Positions 1 to 8,350 of a DNA stretch of 64,000 nt are shown in pieces; positions within the stretch are counted from its first letter, which is position 1; each line of letters begins with the position of its first letter. This DNA is from an uncultured Roseburia sp. GTDB taxonomy: Bacteria > Bacillota > Clostridia > Lachnospirales > Lachnospiraceae. A model generated the notes under the pieces. That model saw only the letters and a list, made by a program, of their open reading frames with translations, was not told the origin of the DNA and made no database searches. The stretch covers positions 124,001 to 188,000 of the forward strand of contig UQNW01000001.1 in NCBI GenBank assembly GCA_900542495.1. Reading direction: 5' to 3'. The translations under genes and the position numbers were made by a program.

Positions 1-205
1 GTGCTTCTTTTGAGATCGCAGGTTCCGGATAATACGTATCTTTCCTGCGCTCCGGATTTTGTTCTACGGTACTCCTTGCAATCCTGACATCCTTTGGAGC
101 ATCGATCATCAGCCGTCCGTGATTTCCAGTTCCGCCCACATAAACTACGCGGATGTTATCTCCGATATTTACATACTGACCTTGTTTCAGTGAAATCTTT
201 AACAT
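1..205 (-). CDS. csrA: Carbon storage regulator CsrA, 5' part only
   Basis: The reading frame starts at an ATG at 203-205 behind a GGAGG site and runs off the left edge, so 68 residues are visible. The N-terminus (MLKISLKQGQYVNIGDNI) and the APKDVRIAR segment align with the CsrA core, including the Asn-Ile-Gly-Asp turn and the Arg that contacts RNA in known CsrA proteins. CsrA dimers bind GGA motifs in mRNA leaders and block translation; in Firmicutes the usual target is flagellin mRNA, with FliW as antagonist (family knowledge). Residues after about 50 (NPERRKDTYYPEP and onward) exceed the short E. coli form, so a C-terminal extension is likely. A small hairpin at 218-234 lies just upstream of the ribosome site. 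The downstream neighbour is outside the window. Confidence 0.85.
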   Translation of the reverse strand, partial: MLKISLKQGQYVNIGDNIRVVYVGGTGNHGRLMIDAPKDVRIARSTVEQNPERRKDTYYPEPAISKEA

Positions 206-294
206 AAATCCTCCATGTTTTTCCGAAGGAAAAATCCGAACCTAATGGTGAGGAGAGGATTTTAGCCTCCTTGTTTTTCATCGCAATTCCATTT

Positions 295-534
295 GCTACG
301 TCTTGTATCATTTATATCGTCTTTTCGCTACAGTTTGTTAACATCTATTTTTAAATTTTGCTACACTTTGTTACTTTTTAACAATAAACAATCCATTTTC
401 CATATGCATAAATGTTGATATTTTGTAAATAATCCATAATGATTCTATTTTTTTCGCAACAGATTGTTACAATTGTAGTGTAGATTAGTGTTAACATTTT
501 AACTTTTGTTGTCTGATATGCTACACCTTGCTAC
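295..534. promoter_or_regulatory. Five phased 15-bp operator-like palindromes
   Basis: The 377-bp gap between csrA and the XRE gene is AT-rich and holds five related 15-mers at 295-309, 327-341, 360-374, 456-470 and 520-534. The consensus is GCTACANNTTGTTAC, an imperfect inverted repeat of the form GyaACA-N3-TGTtrC. Start-to-start distances are 32, 33, 96 and 64 bp, close to whole multiples of 32 bp, or about three helical turns. This looks like an array for one dimeric DNA-binding protein bound on one face of the helix. The adjacent XRE regulator is the obvious candidate (inference). Confidence 0.7.
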
Positions 535-582
535 ATCCAAGGCACCAACAAAAAATATACTAAGAGCAAAGGTGGTATTTAT

Positions 583-1011
583 ATGAAGAACAAATTACTT
601 CCACAGAAGTTAAAAGAATTACGCAAAGTCAATAATTACACGCAGGATTATGTTGCGGAGGTATTGGGCGTTGTACGCCAGACATACAGCCATTACGAAA
701 CCGGCAAACGGACACCGGACGCCGAAGTTTTTTATAAATTAGCAGGACTTTATAATATTTCTGTTGATGATCTGCTTCATCTGACAATCGATATTGACAG
801 GGAGGAATCTTACGATGCACCTGCGCCAACACAGGCAAGCACCGATTTATCAGAATTTCTTGCTTTTTTTAATGATCCCTCGAACAAGAAAAAATATATG
901 TTTAACACGAATTTAGAACGGGAATTACTTTTTTATTTTGATAAGATATCTGATGAAGATAAGAAAGAAATCATAGAATTTACGAAAATCAAAGCTAGAA
1001 AGCCTTTATAA
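583..1011 (+). CDS. XRE-family helix-turn-helix transcriptional regulator
   Basis: This 142-residue protein has an HTH_3 domain at about residues 7-62: LKELRKVNNYTQDYVAEVLGV, then the recognition-helix region RQTYSHYETGKRTPD. The C-terminal 70 residues form an acidic, helical region of unknown role (LSEFLAFFNDPSNKK, FYFDKISDEDKKEIIEF). The ATG follows AAAGGTGG at a good distance. The gene stands alone, diverges from csrA and is followed by a strong hairpin terminator. The five palindromic sites upstream suggest autoregulation and possibly control of csrA (inference). Similar single-domain regulators occur on mobile elements and as housekeeping regulators. The effector is unknown. Confidence 0.85.
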   Translation: MKNKLLPQKLKELRKVNNYTQDYVAEVLGVVRQTYSHYETGKRTPDAEVFYKLAGLYNISVDDLLHLTIDIDREESYDAPAPTQASTDLSEFLAFFNDPSNKKKYMFNTNLERELLFYFDKISDEDKKEIIEFTKIKARKPL

Positions 1012-1012
1012 A

Positions 1013-1050
1013 ACAAGAAGCAATGTGCCGTAAAACACATTGCTTCTTGT
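1013..1050 (+). terminator. Terminator hairpin after the XRE gene
   Basis: A perfect 15-bp stem (1013-1027 with 1036-1050) encloses an 8-nt loop and starts right after the stop codon. The T-tract on the plus side is weak close by, but a run of T follows at 1065. It may also stop transcription arriving on the minus strand from the rhuM remnant. Confidence 0.75.
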
Positions 1051-1060
1051 TATATACCTG

Positions 1061-1640
1061 TCATTTTTTTTTACACTTTGATTCTATCATCTCAATACTA
1101 TTAAGATAATCATTCTCAACATCACTAATTGTTCTTGCTTTATACTTCTTATATTCATCCTCTGCTTTTTTCATAGCCTGTAAATGAGAAACTGTTCCAT
1201 TTCCTTTCAATAATTTTTCACCCGTGGATGTAAGTATTCCATCCAAATGATTTGACCAGTCGGTCATAGTCATTGGTATTTCACGTTCGGCATCTGCTCT
1301 ATTATGGATAACCTCCGCAGCCGTTTCTCCTGAAACTGCATAATGAATTTTATTTTGTACTTTTTAAAAAATGCGATAGATTCTTCTGCCTTGGAATCAT
1401 AATCTATACTTGTCGCATATATTTCAAGAACTTGTCTATAAAAAACTTTTTCAGAAGCTCGAATATCACGAATTCTTTCAAGAAGTTCTTTAAAGTATAC
1501 CCCACCGAAATAACCATATCCAGATTATAATAGTTTGTAGGTTTGGTAGAAAATTCGGAATTTCCGATTTTTCTCATTGTTGATTGTTGCTCTAACCCAC
1601 CATCTTCTGTTTTATAAATAATTATCTCAGGTTTATCCAT
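1061..1640 (-). pseudogene. RhuM-family virulence/defence-type protein, decayed
   Basis: The minus strand carries ordered fragments of one RhuM-family protein in different frames. The first is the N-terminus MDKPEIIIYKTEDG (1599-1640), joined to LEQQSTMRKIG and YYNLDMVISVGY. In another frame come YFKELLERIRDIRASEK and the following residues to AEESIAFFKK (about 1380-1504). In a third frame come VQNKIHYAVSGETAAEVIHNRADAE and then DWSNHLDGILTSTGEKLL to the C-terminus (1061-1375). The segments usually between them (the N-terminal HTH, the middle, and a piece near the C-terminus) are missing. The gene therefore has at least two frameshifts and several internal deletions, leaving about 190 codons against roughly 330 in intact relatives. 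RhuM proteins are often carried on islands; their biochemical function is not settled. Confidence 0.8.
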
Positions 1641-1663
1641 ATACTATATGTTATTCCTCTCTG

Positions 1664-2353
1664 CTACAGCTTAAATCTGTACCCAACCCCCCAGATTGTT
1701 TCTATATACTGCGGTTTGTTGGTATTCATCTCGATCTTTTCGCGGATCTTCTTGATATGCACGGTAACTGTTGCAATATCTCCGACGGATTCCATATCCC
1801 AGATTTCCCGGAACAATTCTTCTTTGGTGAACACATGGTTTGGATTCTCTGCCAAAAAGGTAAGAAGATCAAATTCTTTTGTTGTAAACTGTTTTTCCTC
1901 GTCGTTCACCCAGACACGGCGTGCTGTCTTGTCAATGCGGATACCACGGATCTCAATGATATCATTTTTCGCCTCACTGCTTCCGATCAGGCGCTCATAT
2001 CTGGCGAGATGTGCTTTCACCCTCGCTACCAGCTCACTTGGAGAAAATGGTTTTGTGATGTAATCGTCCGCGCCAAGTCCAAGTCCACGAATCTTGTCAA
2101 TATCATCTTTTTTGGCTGAAACCATAAGAATTGGTGTATTTTTCTCCTCACGGATCTTTTTGCAGATTTCAAATCCATCCGTTCCCGGAAGCATAAGATC
2201 TAAAATGAACATGTCAAATTCCTCGGACAATGCTCTTTTCAATCCTGCTGTTCCGTTATTCTCAATCTCTACGGTAAATCCGCTCAATTCCAGATAATCT
2301 TTTTCAAGATCTGCGATTGCTTCTTCATCTTCAACTATTAATACTCTGCTCAT
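1664..2353 (-). CDS. OmpR-family response regulator
   Basis: The receiver domain (about 1-115) has the acidic pocket VEDEE, the phosphoacceptor Asp52 in FILDLMLPG and the Lys of YITKPFSP. It is followed by a winged-helix DNA-binding domain (about 130-229) ending in TVTVHIKKIREKIE and ETIWGVGYRFKL. The length of 229 residues is normal. The start follows AGGAGGTGCCAA and overlaps the end of the sensor kinase gene by 23 bp, so the two are translated together with the kinase first. It should activate or repress genes in response to that kinase; no target is evident nearby. Confidence 0.93.
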   Translation of the reverse strand: MSRVLIVEDEEAIADLEKDYLELSGFTVEIENNGTAGLKRALSEEFDMFILDLMLPGTDGFEICKKIREEKNTPILMVSAKKDDIDKIRGLGLGADDYITKPFSPSELVARVKAHLARYERLIGSSEAKNDIIEIRGIRIDKTARRVWVNDEEKQFTTKEFDLLTFLAENPNHVFTKEELFREIWDMESVGDIATVTVHIKKIREKIEMNTNKPQYIETIWGVGYRFKL

Positions 2354-3833
2354 TTGGCACCTCCTGATATTTTCTGATCACAAAATACATAACGGTTCCG
2401 ATGGACTCCTTGCTGGTCGCCCAGATTTTTCCACCATGGTCTTCAATAATTTTTTTCACAATTGACAATCCGATTCCGCTGCCTCCGGTTGCAGAATTTC
2501 TCGAAGCATCCGTACGGTAGAAACGGTCAAAAATGTATGGCAGATCCGCTGCTGCAATCCCCCTGCCGTTATCCTCGATCTCCACCTGGATAAAATCGCC
2601 AACATCCTTGATACGGATGTTGATAAGCCCTCTCTGCTTGTCCAGATATTTAATGGAATTTCCAATAATATTGTGGATCACTCTGCGAAGCTGTTCCGGA
2701 TCCGCAATGATCTGTGTCGATCCATCTGTATAATTAAAGTATGCCAGTCCGATATTTTTTGACTCAAGATCCAGTCCGATCTCCTCAATGCAGTCATTGA
2801 AGTATTCACCCACATTGATTTTGGCAAAATTGTATGGTATACGGTTCGTATCGATCTTCGCATAGAGCGTCAGCTCATTGATAAGCGTATCCATCTCATT
2901 TGCTTTATTATAAATTGTTCGGATATACTTATCCCGTTTTTCCGGGGTATCCGCAACACCGTCCATCAATCCTTCCGCATATCCTTTTACCGCAGTGATC
3001 GGCGTTTTCAGATCGTGCGCGATATTGCTGATCAACATTTTATTTTCTTTCTCGCTATTGATTTTCTCTTCGGCATTGTCTTTCAACCTCTGCCGCATTT
3101 CCTCAAAACTGGTACAAAGTTCGCCGATCTCATCCTTGCTCTCTGTCTCTATCGTAAAATCAAGATTTCCCTCTTTGATATTCTGCGCCGCAGTCTGCAG
3201 TTTTTTTATCGGATTGATCAGACTTGTGTAAATCCAGACCGTCAGCATGCACGCCGTCAGCACAAGAATCAGCACAATGGAAACCATAATATCGATCAGA
3301 AGACTTTTCAGTTCCGGAACCATTTCTTCTAACCTGGTCACGATGAAAATGCTTCCCGGTGTACCATCCGGATAGATAAAATCAATCTGTTTTACCAGTG
3401 CCTGCTCGTCGCCATCCATATAAGTACCGGAATCTGCATTGTTATCCGCGCTTCCATATTCCGGAAGCTCCGTCAAAAGCGATGTTCCTGCACTTTTTCC
3501 TATATATACCAGTTCCTGTCCCTTCCGGACAATGAGATAAGATGCTTTTTCCTCCAACTGCTGGTTTACTTTTTCAAGATACGCTTCATCCTGTAACTTC
3601 TCAGGCTGATTGTCCGACACCTGGTGAAGTTCCTGATAAATCTCCCGCGTGAACCTGCTCAAAAGCTGCACCGAATTAGAAAAATAGCTGTATCCTTCCC
3701 CTTCCACACCATAAGTCTGCTCGATTGCCTTCATCTGGATATGCTGCATACTGAACAAAACCAGCATTGCGAGGAAAATCGGCACAAAAATAATGATGCA
3801 GAATGAAATAATAATTTTATTCTTAAACTTCAT
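2331..3833 (-). CDS. Sensor histidine kinase with HAMP domain
   Basis: The protein has 500 residues, with a membrane helix at about 7-28, an extracytoplasmic sensor region to about 175, a second helix at about 178-203, and a HAMP domain at about 204-256. The dimerisation domain carries the phosphorylated His273 (IAHDLKTPIT). The ATPase domain has the N-box (RRVIHNIIGNSIKY), the G1 box DNGRGI and a GGSGIGLSIVKK segment. It autophosphorylates and passes phosphate to the overlapping response regulator. The signal is unknown; the topology suits an envelope or peptide signal. Translation starts at ATG 3833, at the edge of the palindromic region upstream. Confidence 0.93.
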   Translation of the reverse strand: MKFKNKIIISFCIIIFVPIFLAMLVLFSMQHIQMKAIEQTYGVEGEGYSYFSNSVQLLSRFTREIYQELHQVSDNQPEKLQDEAYLEKVNQQLEEKASYLIVRKGQELVYIGKSAGTSLLTELPEYGSADNNADSGTYMDGDEQALVKQIDFIYPDGTPGSIFIVTRLEEMVPELKSLLIDIMVSIVLILVLTACMLTVWIYTSLINPIKKLQTAAQNIKEGNLDFTIETESKDEIGELCTSFEEMRQRLKDNAEEKINSEKENKMLISNIAHDLKTPITAVKGYAEGLMDGVADTPEKRDKYIRTIYNKANEMDTLINELTLYAKIDTNRIPYNFAKINVGEYFNDCIEEIGLDLESKNIGLAYFNYTDGSTQIIADPEQLRRVIHNIIGNSIKYLDKQRGLINIRIKDVGDFIQVEIEDNGRGIAAADLPYIFDRFYRTDASRNSATGGSGIGLSIVKKIIEDHGGKIWATSKESIGTVMYFVIRKYQEVPNEQSINS

Positions 3834-3862
3834 ATGCTTTCCTTCTATGAAAACGGTTTTCT

Positions 3863-4040
3863 ATCTTTTTGCCCATTATATCATGTGCAAAATATGCTCC
3901 GGCAAAAGTCAGAAAAACCTACGGTTTTCCTGACTCGCGGGCGCGTTCACATGCATATATCATGTCCACGGCATGCAAACATACGTGTCCATGATATATC
4001 GCATGCTCACTTTTGCCTTCGCGTACATTATATCGCAAAA
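3863..4040. repeat. Nested imperfect palindrome, about 175 bp
   Basis: This intergenic stretch folds back on itself at several levels. The outer arms share TTTTTGC, an ATTATAT block and GGCAAAAGT/ACTTTTGCC. A middle pair (3950-3964 with 3990-4005) repeats CATG-ATATATCATG. One side carries an extra hairpin, AGTCAGAAAAACC at 3907-3919 with its 12/13 complement at 3923-3935 around a TAC loop. No protein-coding signal was found. It could be a repeat element, a structured RNA or a transcription barrier between metK and the sensor kinase. Confidence 0.6.
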
Positions 4041-4072
4041 ATAGGCCACAGGGACAAACCCTATGACCTATT
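4034..4072 (-). terminator. metK terminator
   Basis: On the minus strand a 14-bp stem with two mismatches (4059-4072 with 4040-4053) and a 5-nt loop is followed by a T-run, about 80 bp after the metK stop. It fits a rho-independent terminator. Confidence 0.75.
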
Positions 4073-4153
4073 ATAGCATGAACCGTCTGAAATCCTATGA
4101 CATTTTCCGAAAAAGATTCTAAACTTTTCATAAATTAACCTGCAAAATACCGA

Positions 4154-5341
4154 TTATAAATATTTTTTTAATACCTCTGCTTTGTCTGTAGCTTCCCAAG
4201 GAAGATTTAAGTCTGTACGTCCGAAATGTCCGTAAGCTGCTGTTCCACGGTAGATTGGTCTTCTTAAGTCAAGCATCTTGATGATTCCTGCCGGACGGAG
4301 ATCAAAGTTCTCGCGAACGATCTCGACCAGTTTTTCATCAGAAAGTTTTCCTGTTCCAAAGGTGTCTACCATAATGGATGTAGGCTGTGCAACACCGATT
4401 GCATAAGAAAGCTGGATCTCACATTTTTCTGCAAGTCCTGCTGCTACGATATTCTTTGCAACGTAACGTGCTGCGTAAGCTGCGGAACGGTCAACTTTTG
4501 TACAGTCTTTTCCGGAGAAAGCTCCGCCGCCGTGACGGGCATATCCACCGTAGGTATCTACGATAATCTTACGTCCGGTAAGACCTGCGTCTCCGTGTGG
4601 TCCACCAATTACAAAACGTCCTGTTGGGTTGATGAAGAATTTTGTCTCTGCATCTACTAACTCTATTGGAAGGATTGGATCAAATACATATTTTTTGATA
4701 TCCTCATGGATCTGCTCCTGTGTCACATCCTCATCATGCTGGGTAGATAATACAACAGCCTCTAATCTCTTTGGCTTGCCGTTCTCATCATACTCTACGG
4801 AAACCTGTGTTTTTCCGTCTGGTCTTAAATATTTTAATGTACCGTCTTTGCGGACTTTTGTAAGCTGTAAAGCTAATTTATGTGCAAGAGAAATTGGATA
4901 CGGCATTAACTCTGGTGTTTCGTTTGTTGCATAACCAAACATCATACCCTGATCGCCGGCACCAATTGCCTCTAACTGCTCGTCAGACATTTTGTTTTCT
5001 TTTGCTTCTAATGCTTTATCAACACCCATAGCAATATCCGGAGACTGCTGGTCGAGTGCTACCATAACTGCGCATGTATGTCCGTCAAAACCTGTTTTTG
5101 CATCGTTATATCCGATCTCGTTTACTGTTTTACGAACGATTGAAGGGATATCTAACTGTGCTTTTGTTGTAATCTCTCCTGTTACAAGTACAAATCCTGT
5201 ACAGCTTGCAGTCTCACAGGCTACACGGCTCATTGGATCCTGTTCCATGCATGCATCAAGGATTGCATCAGAGATTGCATCGCACATTTTGTCCGGATGT
5301 CCTTCTGTAACGGACTCGGATGTGAATAATAATTTTTCCAT
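4154..5341 (-). CDS. metK: S-adenosylmethionine synthetase
   Basis: MetK joins methionine and ATP to make S-adenosylmethionine, the main methyl donor, releasing phosphate and pyrophosphate in the cytoplasm. The product has 395 residues, normal for the family. The N-terminal SESVTEGHPDKMCDAISDA carries the ATP- and methionine-binding His-Pro-Asp-Lys. GAGDQGMMFGYA is the conserved hexapeptide region, and HGGGAFSGKDCTKVDRSAAY is the P-loop-like GGGAFSGKD. I chose the ATG at 5339-5341 because it follows AGAAAGGAA and gives the canonical MEKLLFTSESV start; an upstream in-frame start would run into the riboswitch region. The gene is monocistronic, behind a SAM-I riboswitch and ahead of a terminator, so it is switched off when SAM is abundant. 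Confidence 0.97.
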   Translation of the reverse strand: MEKLLFTSESVTEGHPDKMCDAISDAILDACMEQDPMSRVACETASCTGFVLVTGEITTKAQLDIPSIVRKTVNEIGYNDAKTGFDGHTCAVMVALDQQSPDIAMGVDKALEAKENKMSDEQLEAIGAGDQGMMFGYATNETPELMPYPISLAHKLALQLTKVRKDGTLKYLRPDGKTQVSVEYDENGKPKRLEAVVLSTQHDEDVTQEQIHEDIKKYVFDPILPIELVDAETKFFINPTGRFVIGGPHGDAGLTGRKIIVDTYGGYARHGGGAFSGKDCTKVDRSAAYAARYVAKNIVAAGLAEKCEIQLSYAIGVAQPTSIMVDTFGTGKLSDEKLVEIVRENFDLRPAGIIKMLDLRRPIYRGTAAYGHFGRTDLNLPWEATDKAEVLKKYL

Positions 5342-5480
5342 TTGTTCGTTCCTTTCTTCTTGTGGTGGGAAATTTCCCGTTATCATAGTGTATTCCGCCA
5401 TGTTCAATCTGTCTGCGTACTCCCGCATCCCAACGAAGCGTTTTTACTTTACAGAAACATCTCATTGCAATTTTTCCATA

Positions 5481-5670
5481 AAAAAAGCTCCGCTGTCTCG
5501 AACAAGCGGAGTTAATAAATCATCAGATTATCAAATCCTCTTATTGTTCGAACTATTAAATATAGTCTTGGATCTTCGATCCAACTAATTTGCTCGCTCA
5601 GGTAGGCACCTTCCGTAGAGGGGTTGCCGTGACTTCATAGATCCTATGTATCTCCATCACTCTGAATAAG
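5481..5670 (-). ncRNA. SAM-I (S-box) riboswitch controlling metK
   Basis: Read on the minus strand, the leader opens with CTTATTCAGAGTGATGGAG, then has ATGAAGTCACGGCAACC and AAGGTGCCTACCTGAGCGAG. These are the conserved core blocks of the S-box aptamer (kink-turn strand, SAM-binding core, P4 region). It ends in a GC-rich hairpin (stem arms CTCCGCT at 5505-5511 and AGCGGAG at 5488-5494) followed by a run of T. Binding of SAM is expected to favour that terminator. About 140 nt separate the terminator from the metK start. Confidence 0.95.
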
Positions 5671-5684
5671 AAAATTTTATGTAA

Positions 5685-5861
5685 TTACATTCTAATTACT
5701 TTGACACAATATTGAATTTTCAAATCTGCTCTGTGGACTGAACGAATAGCCGTATCAATCTCACTTGCTCTAAGATACTCTCTAACCGCTTCTCTGTCAA
5801 GGACTTTTTCAAAACGATATACAAACCTGCCCGAATGTATATAGTTACTGTTGACTTTCAT
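5685..5861 (-). CDS. Possible small protein upstream of metK leader
   Basis: A 58-codon frame (MKVNSNYIHSGRFVYRFEK to IQYCVKVIRM) fills most of the gap between the SAM riboswitch and the HD-GYP gene. The composition looks protein-like, with mixed charged and hydrophobic residues and no low complexity. No good ribosome-binding site precedes the ATG at 5859-5861 or the in-frame TTG at 5870, and I recognise no family. It could be spurious, and the region must also hold the metK promoter. Confidence 0.25.
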   Translation of the reverse strand: MKVNSNYIHSGRFVYRFEKVLDREAVREYLRASEIDTAIRSVHRADLKIQYCVKVIRM

Positions 5862-5907
5862 TTTCTGCAAACATATACTATTTTTATAGAAATGTATAGA
5901 TTGGGGT

Positions 5908-7032
5908 ATGCAAATGACAAAATATTATCCAACAGATGAATTAGTACCAGGAATGGTGACTGCTGGAGAAGTTCGCACCAGAGGCGGTCAGCTGATCGTT
6001 GAAAATGGAGTTCCTCTCACAGACCGTCTCATTTCCCGTATCAAATTTTATGTAATTTCACAGGTTATGATCACTGATGATCCTGTGGTTACTGAGAAAA
6101 AAGAGGAAAAGGTCGAAGTTCCTCCTCAAATTGTAAAACCGGAAGCTCAGGCTCCTTCCTATTCACAGAAGGTTGTCCGTTCCAAAGAGTTTCAGGACTT
6201 CCAGATTTCTTATTCTAAGGTGATCGCCACCTACCGCACTGTTCTTGAGGACTGTGTGTTCCACAATAAGCCACTGGACTACGAGCAGCTTTTATCTGAC
6301 ACCAGGGAATTATATTATTCCTGCAAAACATCCTTAGAGCTTTTTGATATGCTCCACAATATGCGTTCCGTGGAGGACTCTGTTTACGCTCATTCGCTGA
6401 ATGTTTCACTGATCAGCCGCAGACTTGGACGCTGGTTAAAGTTCTCACCAGAAGAATTGGATACATTAACGCTTGCCGGTGCTTTACATGATATCGGCAA
6501 GTTAAAGATTCCAAACGAGATTTTAAATAAACCCGGAAAGTATACCGACGAGGAGTTCGCCCTTGTAAAACAGCATCCAAAATTCGGTTATGACATATTA
6601 AAATCACTCCCATTAGACTCTCACGTGAAAAAAGCAGTTCTCTGCCATCACGAGAGAAGTGACGGCAGCGGTTATCCAACTGGTTTGTCTCAATCCGATA
6701 TTGATGAATATGCGGCAATCGTTTCCATCGCAGATGTATACGATGCCATGACCGCTGCGCGCTCTTACCGCGCACCGCTCTGTGTCTTCCAGGTAATTAA
6801 CAATTTTGAACATGATGGTCTTTCCAAGTACAATCCGAAGTTTATTCTGACATTTTTGTCACACATTGCAAGCACTTATCAGAATAACCGTGTGCTGCTC
6901 AATGACGGACGTGTAGCAAATATTGTCATGTTAAATAAAAACCGCTTATCGAAACCGATCATCCAGTTAATGGACGGAAGCTGTCTGGATCTGTCGACAC
7001 AGCCGGATCTGCATATCCAGTCGGTGTTGTAA
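5908..7032 (+). CDS. HD-GYP domain protein (probable c-di-GMP phosphodiesterase)
   Basis: HD-GYP proteins hydrolyse cyclic-di-GMP, and some relatives hydrolyse other cyclic nucleotides, at a binuclear metal site. The C-terminal half has the metal ligands ALHDIGKLKIP and the signature HHERSDGSGYPTGL, then DVYDAMTAARSYR. The N-terminal 110 residues form a separate, non-catalytic module containing a charged linker (EKKEEKVEVPPQIVK). There are no membrane segments, so it is cytosolic. The first ATG is only 1 nt after GGGG; the second, at 5914 (MTKYYP), is spaced 7 nt from it and may be the true start. The last codon and stop abut a palindromic repeat copy. Confidence 0.88.
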   Translation: MQMTKYYPTDELVPGMVTAGEVRTRGGQLIVENGVPLTDRLISRIKFYVISQVMITDDPVVTEKKEEKVEVPPQIVKPEAQAPSYSQKVVRSKEFQDFQISYSKVIATYRTVLEDCVFHNKPLDYEQLLSDTRELYYSCKTSLELFDMLHNMRSVEDSVYAHSLNVSLISRRLGRWLKFSPEELDTLTLAGALHDIGKLKIPNEILNKPGKYTDEEFALVKQHPKFGYDILKSLPLDSHVKKAVLCHHERSDGSGYPTGLSQSDIDEYAAIVSIADVYDAMTAARSYRAPLCVFQVINNFEHDGLSKYNPKFILTFLSHIASTYQNNRVLLNDGRVANIVMLNKNRLSKPIIQLMDGSCLDLSTQPDLHIQSVL

Positions 7033-7221
7033 ACCGGAGTTGAACTGGGTAATGTAGGCAGATTTTATGGCTACGTTATAGGTAGTGAAGGACAGATATA
7101 AGAATCCACACACAAGTCAATATTATTGGTTATTATAAAGAAAAATCGCACAAACGAAATATGATGTTCCTGTTCGCAAAGCTCACAAAGGAAATCCTAT
7201 TTGTTTGTACGATTTTTCTTT
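7030..7221 (+). repeat. Palindromic repeat element, copy 1
   Basis: Homology with copy 2 (reverse complement of 9867-10065) starts exactly at the TAA stop of the upstream gene (TAAACCGGAG) and runs for about 190 bp with roughly 85-90% identity by eye. A long hairpin (7140-7218), with GAAAAATCG and CGATTTTTC at its feet, ends the copy. Compared with copy 2 the second flanking arm is missing, so this copy looks truncated. The remaining gap to 7271 shows nothing else. Confidence 0.75.
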
Positions 7222-7271
7222 AATTTACATTTAATTTCCTAAGTAATCACTAAGAGTATGTTCTATTTTTC

Positions 7272-8336
7272 CTAAGAGAATGTAGGCAATGTGATTACAA
7301 AATCTATCATTTCGTTTTTACTGGATGCAGTAATCGTTCCCCCATGTAAATGTATAATTTCTTCTGCAATGGAAAGTCCAAGTCCCGCACCGCCGGTGTT
7401 GGAAAGTCTTGCTTCATCCAAACGATTGAATTTCTCGAATATACTCTTTATCTGCTCTGATGGAATTGTTTTTCCATGATTTTCAAAAGTAATCTGAACT
7501 TCATGTAGGAATCTTTTAGCAAATATATGAATTTCTGTTTTGGGGTAACTGTATGCAGCAGCATTTCGCAAAAGGTTGCTGAAAACCCTTGCCATTTTTT
7601 CGGGATCAGCCTCGACAGTTAAATCATCTTCCGAGGTAAATACTGCTGTATTACCATTTGCGGAGAGTGTTGGATATATTTCATCAATTACCTGTGCAAT
7701 CAAGCAGTGTAAATCCACATGCTCTTTTTGGATAACGACCGTGTGAGTATTATACTTTGTGATTTCAAAAAGTTCATTGATGAGCTTTTCGAGACGTTCT
7801 GCCTTATCCAACGCAACCTTTACATACTTTTCCTTTTGCTGATTTGGCATATCAGGTGCTTCATGGAGCAAACTCAAATAACCAATTACAGTTGTCAAAG
7901 GGGTTCGTATATCATGTGCCAGATACATGACAATTTCATTTTTCTTTTGCTCAGCCTGTTTTGCGGTCTGCTTACTTAACAGTATAGACATTTTTATTTG
8001 ATTTAGCTGCTCCTCTAATTCTTTCAGCGGTTCAGATAAAATTACAGAATGATCATTTTGCTCATAAACGGTTGTGGTTGCTGTAATCACTTCATCCAGA
8101 TATTTCCATGGCTTTTTCCAATAATATTCGAAGATATATACAAAGCCAATCACCAAATAGAGTATGAAAAAAACATCTATCCGCAAGTAGAACCATGCCA
8201 GAATACCGTTGTTGAATTTTGAAAAAATATAATCCAACAGGAGCGTCATAATATATCCTGCAACAGCATAAATCAGCAACGATAGGAACAGACATACTCT
8301 AAGATGTTTTTCGGTTGTATTTTTTTTGTCCGACAT
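7272..8336 (-). CDS. VanS-like sensor histidine kinase
   Basis: The 354-residue protein has two membrane helices close together (about 11-36 and 49-72) with a very short external loop, so it probably senses within or at the membrane. The dimerisation/phosphotransfer domain has His141 in YLAHDIRTPLTTV, and the ATPase domain has RVFSNLLRNAAAYS and GGAGLGLSIAEEI. The overall architecture matches VanS-type kinases. It is the third gene of the operon regulator-vanZ-kinase, with a GGAGG site 15 bp after the vanZ-like gene. No ligase or dipeptidase genes follow, so a role in glycopeptide resistance itself is not supported. Confidence 0.88.
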   Translation of the reverse strand: MSDKKNTTEKHLRVCLFLSLLIYAVAGYIMTLLLDYIFSKFNNGILAWFYLRIDVFFILYLVIGFVYIFEYYWKKPWKYLDEVITATTTVYEQNDHSVILSEPLKELEEQLNQIKMSILLSKQTAKQAEQKKNEIVMYLAHDIRTPLTTVIGYLSLLHEAPDMPNQQKEKYVKVALDKAERLEKLINELFEITKYNTHTVVIQKEHVDLHCLIAQVIDEIYPTLSANGNTAVFTSEDDLTVEADPEKMARVFSNLLRNAAAYSYPKTEIHIFAKRFLHEVQITFENHGKTIPSEQIKSIFEKFNRLDEARLSNTGGAGLGLSIAEEIIHLHGGTITASSKNEMIDFVITLPTFS

Positions 8337-8350
8337 AAAAATTGTACCTC

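Noticed and set aside
295..534. CRISPR array
   Set aside because: The repeats are only 15 bp, degenerate and missing at some positions, and there are no cas genes; a phased operator array fits better.
4992..5588. 198-codon plus-strand frame over metK and its riboswitch
   Set aside because: It is antisense to metK and crosses the S-box leader; it has no family resemblance and no ribosome site.
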